Source: Serratia fonticola
GTDB taxonomy: Bacteria > Pseudomonadota > Gammaproteobacteria > Enterobacterales > Enterobacteriaceae
DNA length: 64,000 nt
NCBI RefSeq assembly: GCF_006715025.1
Contig: NZ_VFMK01000001.1
Span: forward strand, 1,736,001-1,800,000
Direction: 5' to 3'
Of the stretch, positions 23,543 to 32,291 are shown in pieces (within the stretch, counting starts at the first letter, position 1; each line of letters opens with the position of its first letter). The position numbers and the translations under genes are program-made. The notes below the pieces were generated by a model, which worked only from the letters and a program-made list of their open reading frames with translations, had not been told where the DNA came from and made no database searches.

Positions 23543-24181
23543 TTACAGAGGCCTACGGCTGATGCCTTCGTAAATCAACTTAATCGCGAATGCACCAATC
23601 ACCACGCCTATCACCCGGCTGGCTACCCGCTGTATGCTGGCATAGGTGCGCCGTACCGCTGGCAAGGAAAATGCCTGGCTGAGGAATACGCGCCAGATAA
23701 CCGAACTGATGACTATCCCCAGCCAGGCGCTCAGTTTGGCCCAGTTAGGTGTTTCTGCACTCAGGGTAACGGAGAAGATACTGATAAAGAACAACACGGT
23801 CTGTGGGTTGGAGAGATCGGTGATTAATCCCCGGCGGAAAAAAACATACCAAGGTGCTGAGAGTGGTTGTTGCAACGTTGGGGATTGTGGCGTTGCCTGT
23901 TGGCTCATACTCTTATAGGCGAACCAGAGTAGATAGATCCCCCCGACAACTTTGATAACCGAGAATATCCCCTCGCACTGGGTAATCAGCGTCGCCATAC
24001 CGAATAAACCCAGTCCGGAATAAAACGCATCACCGAGCGCTACGCCAAGCCCGGTCAGAATGCCTGCACGGCTGCCGGAGGCCAGGCTGGTTTGTACTAC
24101 GACGAACAGGTTGGCTCCTGGGTTGAAAAACGTCAGGACAAACAAGCCTATCGTCAGGGTGATTGCATGCAGTGGATCCAT
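23543..24181 (-). CDS. LysE/RhtB-family amino acid exporter
   Basis: 212 residues with about six membrane segments. The start MDPLHAITLTIGLFVLTFFNPGANLFVVVQTSLASG is the family signature around the N-P-G motif (residues 20-22). LITDLSNPQTVLFFISIFSV is the second conserved helix. Members export homoserine, threonine, leucine or similar; the substrate here is open. Confidence 0.85.
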   Translation of the reverse strand: MDPLHAITLTIGLFVLTFFNPGANLFVVVQTSLASGSRAGILTGLGVALGDAFYSGLGLFGMATLITQCEGIFSVIKVVGGIYLLWFAYKSMSQQATPQSPTLQQPLSAPWYVFFRRGLITDLSNPQTVLFFISIFSVTLSAETPNWAKLSAWLGIVISSVIWRVFLSQAFSLPAVRRTYASIQRVASRVIGVVIGAFAIKLIYEGISRRPL

Positions 24182-24549
24182 CTCGGGATATCCTTGATGT
24201 TAGCGGCTTTGTACCAATAATAAGGATAGTGGTGTAAGGGGAATGCGAATCTGGTCACATCTGAAGGGCATAAACAGGCTCTTACGCCGCTCAATTCTGC
24301 CGGTGTTTTTTGCAGAAACAGGATACGCAAGCTGTTAGCTATCAGGAGAATAAAAAAGAGGCTTTATTCATTCCGGTTGGAAAATACAAGTAATCAGAAT
24401 GGGGGATCTTAAGCGGTCAAAAATGGGAACCCCGCACGTCTTTTACGACATTTGGGGCGCCCGCTTCCAGAGCATTATCCGTCAAGCGCCAAGGCAGCAT
24501 TTGATTAAAACTACGGCCATTTTCGTCAGCTCAGGGTTGGATCCATGAC
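24182..24549. other. intergenic region, no gene seen
   Basis: 368 bases between the exporter and the GH91 gene. I see no coding frame, only short hairpin-like stretches (AAGGGCATAAAC, GGGAACCCCGC). It marks the start of the sugar cluster. Confidence 0.5.
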
Positions 24550-25905
24550 TTATCTGTTTGGTGTCGGTGTCGCTCTGAATGCATTTACGGTCTTATCCAT
24601 TACAACCTGTGCGTCACTGCCTGAATCAAGAATGGTATTTTGAACCGATTCTCTTTCTATCCGCACGGTGGTCACCTCGAGCGTTTGCAGTTTATCGGTA
24701 GCCAGCAATGCGCCGACTTGTGTAGAGAAACACGAGCCCGCTGCACTTGCTTGTACCTCTGACGTTTCGGTAGTGGCAACAATATGATTATCGGAAATAT
24801 AATTCCCCTTACCGGAAGCAATGTTGATTATTACAGGCGTTGCGCCAGCAGGCTTGATATATTGCGTGTCAATCGTTTCAGAGATATGGTTGGCAATAAC
24901 GGAGTTATTATCCCCGCTAATATAAAGAATGCCATGCAAATCATCTAATCCATTGTCGTATGCCTGCATTGGAGGCCAAGGCTCACGGTCACGTAAGAAG
25001 TGATTTGAAGATACCAGGTTCTCCGAGCAGTTTTCTTGGAATACCAGCATTCCCGGATAAAACGAATGAAATCTATTGCTTGTGATAGTAGAGCGTACCA
25101 CACCAGAAAAGTGAACGCTGCTTTTACCTCGCGGGAAAATATTGTTTGCGGTAATTAACAGCCCGCCAAAGTTCTGAGCGTAAATTGAATATCCTTTATA
25201 ACCGGCGCCAATCAGGTTATCGGTTATTTTTGAGGCTTGCCCTGAACCCCGGAGCTCTATACAGTTGCCACATTCAGCGATGAAATTATCATGTATAGAC
25301 AGCGCGTCAGCATTATAACTCGTAACGCCATGCTCTAGATATACGAGCCCCATACCGGTGATCCGGAATGAGTCTTGAGCACTGGCAATATAAATCCCCG
25401 TTTTACCATTAACATAGCTATTCTCAGGATCTTTTACCTCTGAGCCATCATCCAGAAAATGTAAACCATCAATACAAAAATCAGCAAACTCTACCGAACT
25501 GATGCGCGGCTCTCCATCGCGTTTAACATAAAACGCGGCGCCGACATATTCCTCATCGCCAGACTGTGGGGAAAGATCTACCAGTATACGGCTTCCTCCT
25601 GGCCACACTTCGTGCCATTTTGCCAATTCACCCTCTGGCGTGTTAAAACGAATACTTGAAGACGTAAACCCATGCCCTGAACCCTGGATTTTTAGATAGC
25701 TGATATCGATCGTCACTTGAGTGACAAGATGGTAGTCACCGGGTGGGATATAGATAACTGCACCTGGCTTTCCTCCATCATTAATATCAGTGTCTGTTTG
25801 CCTGTTTTTAATATCTGCAATAATGCTATTGATGACCTCTCCAATATCTTTATACGGATTACCGATATGCCACTCGGTGACATCGTAATAATTTTTACTC
25901 GCCAT
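24550..25905 (-). CDS. GH91 inulin fructotransferase-like enzyme, possibly difructose anhydride hydrolase
   Basis: 451 residues with a right-handed beta-helix pattern throughout. YDVTEWHIGNP, INSIIADIKNRQTDTDINDG, GKPGAVIYIPPGDYHL, ITGMGLVYLEHGVTSYNADA and NFIAECGNCIEL follow the GH91 family (inulin fructotransferases and DFA III hydrolases) along the length. The acidic pair Asp206 and Glu217, 11 residues apart, fits the known catalytic pair. There is no signal peptide, unlike secreted inulin fructotransferases, so I infer a cytosolic enzyme that opens imported difructose anhydride to inulobiose. Last gene of a minus-strand cluster with a GPH transporter and a LacI regulator. AGGAGG precedes the start. 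Confidence 0.85.
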   Translation of the reverse strand: MASKNYYDVTEWHIGNPYKDIGEVINSIIADIKNRQTDTDINDGGKPGAVIYIPPGDYHLVTQVTIDISYLKIQGSGHGFTSSSIRFNTPEGELAKWHEVWPGGSRILVDLSPQSGDEEYVGAAFYVKRDGEPRISSVEFADFCIDGLHFLDDGSEVKDPENSYVNGKTGIYIASAQDSFRITGMGLVYLEHGVTSYNADALSIHDNFIAECGNCIELRGSGQASKITDNLIGAGYKGYSIYAQNFGGLLITANNIFPRGKSSVHFSGVVRSTITSNRFHSFYPGMLVFQENCSENLVSSNHFLRDREPWPPMQAYDNGLDDLHGILYISGDNNSVIANHISETIDTQYIKPAGATPVIINIASGKGNYISDNHIVATTETSEVQASAAGSCFSTQVGALLATDKLQTLEVTTVRIERESVQNTILDSGSDAQVVMDKTVNAFRATPTPNR

Positions 25906-26155
25906 TAATAAATCCTCCTATAAGATTAAAACTAAATCGATCAATAACTCGCCAATGCCGACAATCTTGTTACGGCTCTCTGGCGTTGTTCCTGGATATA
26001 AGTTGTACGATACTGGGGCGCATGGACTGGAGAGTTATACCCCTGTCAGTTTGCTACATGAATAATAGCATTGCGCCCGCCTCTTTGATTTTTAAAACCA
26101 CTTTGCCGTGCATATTCATGGAGAATAGCGCGAGCGTCGTTGGCCGTTTTTAACG

Positions 26156-27577
26156 TTAAATGACAGGGACATCGTTATATTCCTTTGATTGAGCTCGGCC
26201 GTTTTCCAACTCGCGCTTGGCGAGATCGACTTTGATTTTTTCGAGGAGCGTATTGTTCAGCTTGAAGTAGCGCACCATAAAGGCGCTGATGAAATAGCTC
26301 GCCATGGGCAATAACGAGAACATGATGATAATACCCTGAATTGTCTGTGTATTCTGTTCAGGCTTATTGGGAATATAACCGGTAAATGCCAGTATCCAGG
26401 CAACGATTGCACCGGCTACCGCCAGCCCCATTTTCAGCATAAACAAGTTGCCCGCGAAGGATATACCGGTCAGGCGTTTGCCGAATTTCCAATCGCCGTA
26501 GTCATCAACGTCGGACATCATGGCCCAGAGAATGGGGCCCGACTGGATGAGATGCAGAATATTAATGATGACAAACAGGGTTAACAGCGGTGTCAGCGAT
26601 TGCGGATCGACAAACCATAGCGCGAAGGACAGGATGCCGAGAATGATGTTGATAATGCGAAATAGCTTAATTTTATCGAAGCGATCGGTAAGTGGTTTGG
26701 CAATCACGCTACCCAGCATATTACAGGCGACGCCGAGCGCCATAAAAAAGGTGATAAATCCTACGGATGCCTGCATCACGTAGGTGGCGTAATAAATAGT
26801 GACCGCTCCGCGAATAAATGCCGGGAAGACGTTGAGGAAAGTAATCGAAATCATCAGCAGCCATTGGTCATTTTTGGCGATGTCTTTCAGATCGCGCATT
26901 AACGAATCGTTGGCTTTGATCGAAACGACGCGTTCTTTAATACTCGAGAAACAGAACAGGAACATTAAGGTCGCGGCGCCACCCATAATCATCATCGTCA
27001 TCTGGAAACCGGAAGCCCGGTCGCCATTACCCAGCCATTCGGTCAGGGGCAGTATGGAGGAAGAGACGATCAGCGTCGCCAGACCATTAAGGAAGAAACG
27101 CCAGGACAGACAGCCCATACGCTCCTTCTGGTTCAGCGTAATGACGCCCGCCACCGAGCAATAGGGAATATTGATCGCTGTGTAGATTAACGACATGATC
27201 AGATAGGTGACCCAGGCATATATGATTTTTCCGTTCATGCTCAGGTCTGGCGTGGTGAACATCACTACGGCACCCAGGCCAAACGGCAACGCCATCCACA
27301 ACAACCACGGCCTAAATTTACCCCAGCGGCTGGTGGTACGGTCGCAAACCGCCCCCATGACCGGATCGCTGAAGGCGTCAAAAATACGGATGACCAGAAA
27401 TAATGTGCCAACGATCCCGGGATCTAAGCCGTACACATCGGTATAAAACCAGGTCAGATACAGTGCCAGTACGCTCCAGATCATGCAGGAACCTGCATCA
27501 CCCATGCCGTAACCGATTTTTTCTTTCAGGCTCAGCTTTTCGTAAGCGCTTTGTTTTTCCATTGCGATAGCAGACAT
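26156..27577 (-). CDS. GPH-family sugar:cation symporter
   Basis: 473 residues, about 12 membrane segments. LSLKEKIGYGMGDAGSCMIW, LTWFYTDVYGLDPGIVGTL, DAFSDPVMGAVCDRTTSRWG and KFRPWLLWMALPFG are the hallmark N-terminal motifs of MelB/XylP/LacS-type GPH carriers. It lacks the C-terminal EIIA-like domain found in LacS. I choose the ATG at 27577 for its AAGGTG; an upstream GTG is possible. 250 bases separate it from the GH91 gene downstream. Likely cargo by context is a fructose disaccharide or its dianhydride. Confidence 0.88.
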   Translation of the reverse strand: MSAIAMEKQSAYEKLSLKEKIGYGMGDAGSCMIWSVLALYLTWFYTDVYGLDPGIVGTLFLVIRIFDAFSDPVMGAVCDRTTSRWGKFRPWLLWMALPFGLGAVVMFTTPDLSMNGKIIYAWVTYLIMSLIYTAINIPYCSVAGVITLNQKERMGCLSWRFFLNGLATLIVSSSILPLTEWLGNGDRASGFQMTMMIMGGAATLMFLFCFSSIKERVVSIKANDSLMRDLKDIAKNDQWLLMISITFLNVFPAFIRGAVTIYYATYVMQASVGFITFFMALGVACNMLGSVIAKPLTDRFDKIKLFRIINIILGILSFALWFVDPQSLTPLLTLFVIINILHLIQSGPILWAMMSDVDDYGDWKFGKRLTGISFAGNLFMLKMGLAVAGAIVAWILAFTGYIPNKPEQNTQTIQGIIIMFSLLPMASYFISAFMVRYFKLNNTLLEKIKVDLAKRELENGRAQSKEYNDVPVI

Positions 27578-27742
27578 AAACACACCTTTTTATTGCGCAG
27601 TCATGAATACAAAGCGCTGGCCATTACAACCAGAGCCTACGGAGATAAAAGAGGGAATTATTTCTCCCACAGACCGTATTCTGTCCAGTGACGTGTCAGA
27701 GGCAGTCACCGACGGCAGCGCTTTTGTTAAAAGAAGCCCCAA

Positions 27743-27758
27743 GTGCAAATAGTTGCAC
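27743..27758. promoter_or_regulatory. palindrome in the transporter promoter region, putative LacI-type operator
   Basis: GTGCAAATAGTTGCAC, a dyad with 6-bp arms, lies in the 200-base gap between the LacI gene and the transporter. A T-run on its plus-strand side could make it a terminator for plus transcription, but both neighbours are on the minus strand, so an operator is more likely. Confidence 0.45.
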
Positions 27759-27779
27759 GCTTTTTAAACCTGAAAATGA

Positions 27780-28790
27780 TTACAGGGTTGTGATGTTAAT
27801 ATTAACGCTGCTCTCTCGTATAATTAAGCGGGAGACAATTTCATACATTTCGATACTTTCCTGCTGGTTTTTATTCTTAACCATCTGGAATGCCAGATGC
27901 GCAATTTCGTTTATCGGCTGTGCGACGCTGGTTATCTTTTTGGTTTGCGCCAATAATGTGTTATCGAAACTGGCGACAGCAATATCCTGAGGAACAGCAA
28001 TTCCTTTTTCTTTTAACCCGTCAATAATATAGCTGGCAGCAACATCGTTATAGACTAAAAGACACGAACAAGTTTGCTTCTGTGTGGTTAGTTTATCGAT
28101 GATCACGTCGAGTATCTTTATATGGCCTGATATTTTTTCTCCTTGGCCTTTGGGTATCCAGAACTGGTTCTCTTTAGTAAGCGTCAGGCCATGGCTGGTA
28201 ATCTTTTTACTGTAGGATGACACCTTACGGTTATCGACGCCTTCCTGGGCAACAAAGCCAAATGTTGTATGCCCCGTTTGTATAAAATGTTCTGCAATGC
28301 TTTCTGCCCCTTTACCTTGATTAATTGATACGGAGTTAAAAAAGCGAGAAACCTGTGTTACGACCGTTATTGGAATGCCCGTAATCGTTAGCCACTCAGA
28401 AAGTTCAGCCTCTGCCTCTGTGGGTACCCACAGCAAGCTATCGATTCCCATACCGATTAACGTGTGGATAATTTGCTTATCCTGCTGCGGTTGGTTCTGA
28501 TGTGTCTTAACGATGACTGATTTGCCAATATATCTCGCCTCCTCTTCAAATGTGGCCAGCAATTCACAGAAGTGAGGATTAACCAGATTCGGCAACACCA
28601 CGCCAATCAGTCCAGAACATTTACCGCTAAGTTGAAACGCACTTTTACTTGGCACATAGCAAAGATAATCCATCGCATCACGTACCGCCTTGCGTGTTTC
28701 CGGCACGACGCTGGGGTGGTTGTTCAGAACGCGTGATACAGTGGCGGTCGAAACCCCGGCCTTTTTTGCTACGTCTTTAATTGATGCCAT
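27780..28790 (-). CDS. LacI-family transcriptional regulator of the sugar cluster
   Basis: 336 residues. The N-terminal helix-turn-helix is classic: MASIKDVAKKAGVSTATVSR, then VLNNHPSVVPETRKAVRDAM. The rest is the periplasmic-binding-like sugar sensor (SGLIGVVLPNLVNPHFCELL, DIAVASFDNTLLAQTKKITS). It is on the same strand, upstream of the transporter and GH91 genes, so it is expected to repress them until the sugar is present. Confidence 0.9.
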   Translation of the reverse strand: MASIKDVAKKAGVSTATVSRVLNNHPSVVPETRKAVRDAMDYLCYVPSKSAFQLSGKCSGLIGVVLPNLVNPHFCELLATFEEEARYIGKSVIVKTHQNQPQQDKQIIHTLIGMGIDSLLWVPTEAEAELSEWLTITGIPITVVTQVSRFFNSVSINQGKGAESIAEHFIQTGHTTFGFVAQEGVDNRKVSSYSKKITSHGLTLTKENQFWIPKGQGEKISGHIKILDVIIDKLTTQKQTCSCLLVYNDVAASYIIDGLKEKGIAVPQDIAVASFDNTLLAQTKKITSVAQPINEIAHLAFQMVKNKNQQESIEMYEIVSRLIIRESSVNINITTL

Positions 28791-29078
28791 GATGATTAAA
28801 TGCGTCGTCCTTAATAATTGCGGTCACTATAAATTATGATAGAAGCTGAGAATGTAAGCCAGTTCACATGTCGCTGTGTTACATCAAACCACGGTTCATG
28901 CTCTCAGTTTTATGGTTCACGACGTATTGTTTAATATGGCGTCGCAATCGGGAGCCAGAACTCAGGCAGGGTGGGGGGGGTTGAGGTAGGGCGTGGGTAG
29001 TTGCCTGAAACTATTGGCTATCAACGAGCGTATCCGAGGGGGAGAAGGTCAGCGTTTGGCACTTTTGGACTCAGGAAG
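28791..29078. other. intergenic region at the left edge of the island
   Basis: No convincing gene. It holds the LacI gene's promoter region (AT-rich, 28800-28860) and a G-rich tract (28969-28980, nine consecutive G). Base composition changes near here toward the AT-rich island. Confidence 0.4.
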
Positions 29079-29417
29079 ATGCGCAAGGTGGGGATACCCG
29101 GAGTGCCATTACGCCCCGTCATTCAGGTGGGTCATACTAAAGAAATCAAAGCCTGGCTTGACGTAGATAACTATCGCAAGCTTAAAGACATCAGTCTAAA
29201 TGCCTTGTATCACGAACTCTGGGCAAGAGCACTTCTGTACAAGCCAGGGCCTACTGACGAAGAAAAGAAAGGATTATGGGTGTACATGACTGAAATTTTC
29301 AGTGGCAACCCCCGTCTTTTCAAAGGAAAGCTACTCGATTATCCAACAGTTAACGATACTCTTTACAGTCCTCCACACCTTTTTATTACTCTTCAGCCTT
29401 ACCAGAGAATCGGCTAA
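29079..29417 (+). CDS. unknown protein at island edge, possibly a fragment
   Basis: I do not recognise it. 112 residues from the ATG at 29079, which has AGGA only 2 bases away; the frame can be extended to a TTG at 29001 but the start is unsure. Visible parts: KEIKAWLDVDNYRKLKDISL and ALYHELWARALLYKPGPTDEEKKGLWVYM look like a real folded protein with no membrane segment. Short size and unclear start leave open that it is the rest of a longer gene. Confidence 0.4.
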   Translation: MRKVGIPGVPLRPVIQVGHTKEIKAWLDVDNYRKLKDISLNALYHELWARALLYKPGPTDEEKKGLWVYMTEIFSGNPRLFKGKLLDYPTVNDTLYSPPHLFITLQPYQRIG

Positions 29418-29508
29418 GAGTTTGGCAAACTGGTTAACTCATTCGGTATAAAGCAAGTTTTGGCGTTTGTGTGACCGGACAAGCGTTGTGATAACATCTT
29501 TAGTTGTA

Positions 29509-29526
29509 AGACTCTGCCTAGAGTCT
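29509..29526 (+). promoter_or_regulatory. inverted repeat immediately before the protease gene
   Basis: AGACTCT-GCCT-AGAGTCT is a perfect 7-bp dyad ending 5 bases before the ribosome binding site AAGGAG. It could be an operator or a hairpin that blocks translation of the protease. Confidence 0.5.
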
Positions 29527-29541
29527 GAATAAGGAGATGAA

Positions 29542-30198
29542 ATGTTTGAAAACTATGTCTGCAAAATTTATGTGAGTTCTCATCCTAATTTTAGTACCCC
29601 TTTAGCAGCAACTGCATTTGGTTTTGATGATGGTGAGAGTCAAAAACTACTCACCGCAGCCCACGTTGTTACTGATGTTCTTGGCAAGACATATCCAGCG
29701 AGCAATACCGTAACATTATACGTCAAATTTCATAACCATCACGGCCCGGTGAACGCTGCGCCTGTTCCTGTCGATTTCATTCTTAATAATTGTAATGACA
29801 GTAACAACTTTAAAGACAATATTCCGTTTGTAGATAGTGCTGAAATGGTGTTACCAGCTGAGATGCAACAGCCTGTAAGCAGTTATTTTAAGGGCCGAGC
29901 TCCCGCAGTTGGCATGGATACATTAGGTGTAGGGTATCCACTGCATCAAAAAGCGATTTCGACATTCCCTGGCAAAATTACAAGCATTTGGCCATTAGGA
30001 TGCACAAATCATTCTGCTCAACATCTCACATTTCGCTTTGTAATAGCACATCACAACAGCGAAGGATGCTCAGGTGGGCCCTATATCATATCCAAGGGTG
30101 ACGAGTATTTTGTCATTGGTAGCCTGATTGGTTTAATGTTTGGCACCAATCAACATTCAAATCCACACATGTCTGTTCAGTCCGCTACAGATTTTTAG
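29542..30198 (+). CDS. trypsin-like serine protease, cytosolic
   Basis: 218 residues. A chymotrypsin-fold protease with the triad in order: His41 in LTAAHVV, Asp98 in FVDSAEMVL and Ser177 in EGCSGGPYI. There is no signal peptide (starts MFENYVCKIYVSSHP), so it should act in the cytosol, which is unusual for a digestive protease and usual for proteases of defence or toxin modules. AAGGAG precedes the ATG. About 200 bases upstream of the glycine-rich membrane gene on the same strand. Confidence 0.8.
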   Translation: MFENYVCKIYVSSHPNFSTPLAATAFGFDDGESQKLLTAAHVVTDVLGKTYPASNTVTLYVKFHNHHGPVNAAPVPVDFILNNCNDSNNFKDNIPFVDSAEMVLPAEMQQPVSSYFKGRAPAVGMDTLGVGYPLHQKAISTFPGKITSIWPLGCTNHSAQHLTFRFVIAHHNSEGCSGGPYIISKGDEYFVIGSLIGLMFGTNQHSNPHMSVQSATDF

Positions 30199-30219
30199 TA
30201 CAGTCAGTTTTCGAAGGGG

Positions 30220-30239
30220 CACCAGCGCGATAGTTTTTT
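30220..30239 (+). repeat. first copy of a CACCAGCGCGRTAG-T-run motif
   Basis: CACCAGCGCGATAG followed by six T, after the protease gene. A near copy lies at 32329-32350. Together they bracket the two-gene unit 30404-32291. Some phage-satellite short ORFs (Icd/Ash-like) carry comparable sequence, so these may be their remains. Confidence 0.5.
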
Positions 30240-30403
30240 CGGGTCAACACAATATGGCGTCTGCATTTACTATCAACAAAACTCATTAAAACTGACAACC
30301 GTGAACTGGAAAGTGCCCCCAATAGTAAGTCATGATTTCTACATCACTTTTATGGTGCAGTTTTTCACCAATAACACAGTAATTTATAAATATGAGGCCT
30401 GTT

Positions 30404-30901
30404 ATGGATGCTACTGAAACTAAAGAGCTCGAAAAAATTCGCCAGAAGGCAATGGATGAAGTTAAGAGCGCTCTTCAGGCGCTTGAAAATAAGTTTCCAG
30501 GGATTACTGAGGGCGCAGCAGCATTAGTGGGTTCAGGCGTTGGCGCTGCGGCTTCCTTTGGTGCGCTTTATACTCTCGGCACAACGGGAGTATCAGCAGC
30601 AGGCATAACCTCCGGACTTGCAACAGCAGGGTCTATCGTCGGCGGTGGCATGGTAGCAGGAATCGCGGTTCTGGCCGCGCCTGTAGCAGTATTAGGAATT
30701 GGTGGGTACGCGGTGGTAAAACACAGGAAAAATGCGAAACTGACTGCCGCCCTTAGTCAGGCCATTCAAAAGCTCTACGATGTTCAGGAAAGGTTAATGT
30801 CGAACGCGGAGTATTTTAAGGCAGAAATTGCTGGCATTAAGGCGACAATTGATATGCTTTCTAAAAAAGCCCCCAAAGGTAGTCTGGTCGCTGTGAGGTA
30901 A
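30404..30901 (+). CDS. glycine-rich (glycine-zipper) membrane protein
   Basis: 165 residues from the ATG with AGG 6 bases upstream. Residues 1-35 are charged and helical. Residues 38-110 are small-residue rich and hydrophobic: GAAALVGSGVGAAASFGALY, GSIVGGGMVAGIAVLAAPVA and VLGIGGYAVV, with repeated GxxxG. The C-terminus is a charged helix. Such segments can insert in or oligomerise in membranes. I do not know the family. It ends 4 bases before the next gene, so the two are an operon. Confidence 0.6.
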   Translation: MDATETKELEKIRQKAMDEVKSALQALENKFPGITEGAAALVGSGVGAAASFGALYTLGTTGVSAAGITSGLATAGSIVGGGMVAGIAVLAAPVAVLGIGGYAVVKHRKNAKLTAALSQAIQKLYDVQERLMSNAEYFKAEIAGIKATIDMLSKKAPKGSLVAVR

Positions 30902-30905
30902 ACGC

Positions 30906-32291
30906 ATGAGTAAGTCTCCTTATGATGATGAACTTAAGGGCATCCGCTATATTCAGCTTCGTGGCCAGGATATCTCGAACGCTCACGAGACAATAAATAG
31001 TGATATAGAGAGCCTTAAGGCACAGTTGTCCGAGCTAACGAGCGGCACCGACCTTGATGAGTCTGAGCATAAGGCGCTCAAAGAGCGTCATTTGCGAGAA
31101 ATGACCCCCTCAGATGCTGCCATGCATACTACTGGCCTCAGGACTATCTTTAGCGAGGCTAATCAGCGTGTAAGTGGTGATATTGGACTGGCCACTGTAC
31201 TCTCCCCAGATGACCTGGCTGTTGTCGATGCCCGGATCCAGAATCAAATTAAAGAGTTTAATGACCGCTACGCGCTTGACGCCTGGGATTATGCCATTGC
31301 CTGCGGATGCGGACTCATAGCATCCATGCTGGATTTACTGTGCGTCAGAGCCCCGCCAAAACCTACAGTGAGCTTTACGGCAGAAGTGGATGGTATTTTC
31401 AATAGACATGTGCAGAAAGCCTTTAATGCCATTTTGCCGGAGGACCTGAGTAAAAAACTCTCAGACATGTTCCCTACAGGGGCACCAGACAGTTCGGTTA
31501 GCAGTGATTTAGTGGGCGCGGCTGGTAGCGTTTTGTCGCCAACAAATCACCGCTTACGAGCTTTGTCACATGATCCCATACTTGGCATTATTATCGGCAT
31601 AAAGGATATGCTGAACGGGACCTGCACGGTGGTTCAGAATGGTCAAATCGTGGTTTATCTTTCCAAGAAAGGCGTAACTGACGAAACCAATATTTTCAGG
31701 CTCATTGCCAGAATGTTTGGACACCTAGCATCGGATGTGAATGCCCCCTCTGCAAAAGGAAACCGTGGCATGGGTTTACCGGCCCCCTTTATGGGGCTAC
31801 TTCGTATGCTTGAAGGTATCCCTGTGGGGAGTTCTAACTTCGGGAAACAAATAGAGTACATGTATGCCAACGGGTATGACTTTCGTCAGTTTATCGTGAC
31901 AAGTATTCCGATGACCATAATGGAAGTTTTGATGCGGGTTTTCTATGTAGCGAAACAGGTATCGCTGGGTAAAGGAACTTTTGGGGAGACCTTACTGGAT
32001 ACCATGCCGTTTCGGCTAAATCCACGCTTCCGGATGATGCTTGCCCTGGGTTACGGAACTTCCAGTGCTGTTAACGCTGGTAAAATGTATATCACCGGCA
32101 ATATTCTTAATGCAAATTACGCCTCTTGGATGGGGTTAGCCTGGAATGGTTTTCATTCACTCAAATGGTCTCTTTATCAGCGACATTTAAAGCTGTGGGG
32201 TGGTATTGAGAAGGCGGAACTGGAACGGCTTCGGGACACTATAAATAGCATTGAGGCATCGACCACTAGAGCAGGAAACTTGCCAATCTAG
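30906..32291 (+). CDS. unknown 461-residue protein paired with the glycine-rich protein
   Basis: I do not recognise the function. Residues 1-75 are helical (ISNAHETINSDIESLKAQLS). Residues 125-147 hold a short hydrophobic stretch (YAIACGCGLIASMLDLLCV). The body has HDPILGIIIGIKDMLNGTCT, NIFRLIARMFGHLASDVNAP and FRMMLALGYGTSSAVNAGKM. No nucleotide-binding or nuclease motif is visible. Tight spacing to the preceding gene suggests a two-component unit. It may form a complex at the membrane with that protein. Confidence 0.6.
   Translation: MSKSPYDDELKGIRYIQLRGQDISNAHETINSDIESLKAQLSELTSGTDLDESEHKALKERHLREMTPSDAAMHTTGLRTIFSEANQRVSGDIGLATVLSPDDLAVVDARIQNQIKEFNDRYALDAWDYAIACGCGLIASMLDLLCVRAPPKPTVSFTAEVDGIFNRHVQKAFNAILPEDLSKKLSDMFPTGAPDSSVSSDLVGAAGSVLSPTNHRLRALSHDPILGIIIGIKDMLNGTCTVVQNGQIVVYLSKKGVTDETNIFRLIARMFGHLASDVNAPSAKGNRGMGLPAPFMGLLRMLEGIPVGSSNFGKQIEYMYANGYDFRQFIVTSIPMTIMEVLMRVFYVAKQVSLGKGTFGETLLDTMPFRLNPRFRMMLALGYGTSSAVNAGKMYITGNILNANYASWMGLAWNGFHSLKWSLYQRHLKLWGGIEKAELERLRDTINSIEASTTRAGNLPI

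Noticed and set aside
28969..28980. G-rich tract as left attachment site of the island
   Set aside because: It shares only a G-run with the ssrA 3' end, not the T-arm sequence, so it is no att site.
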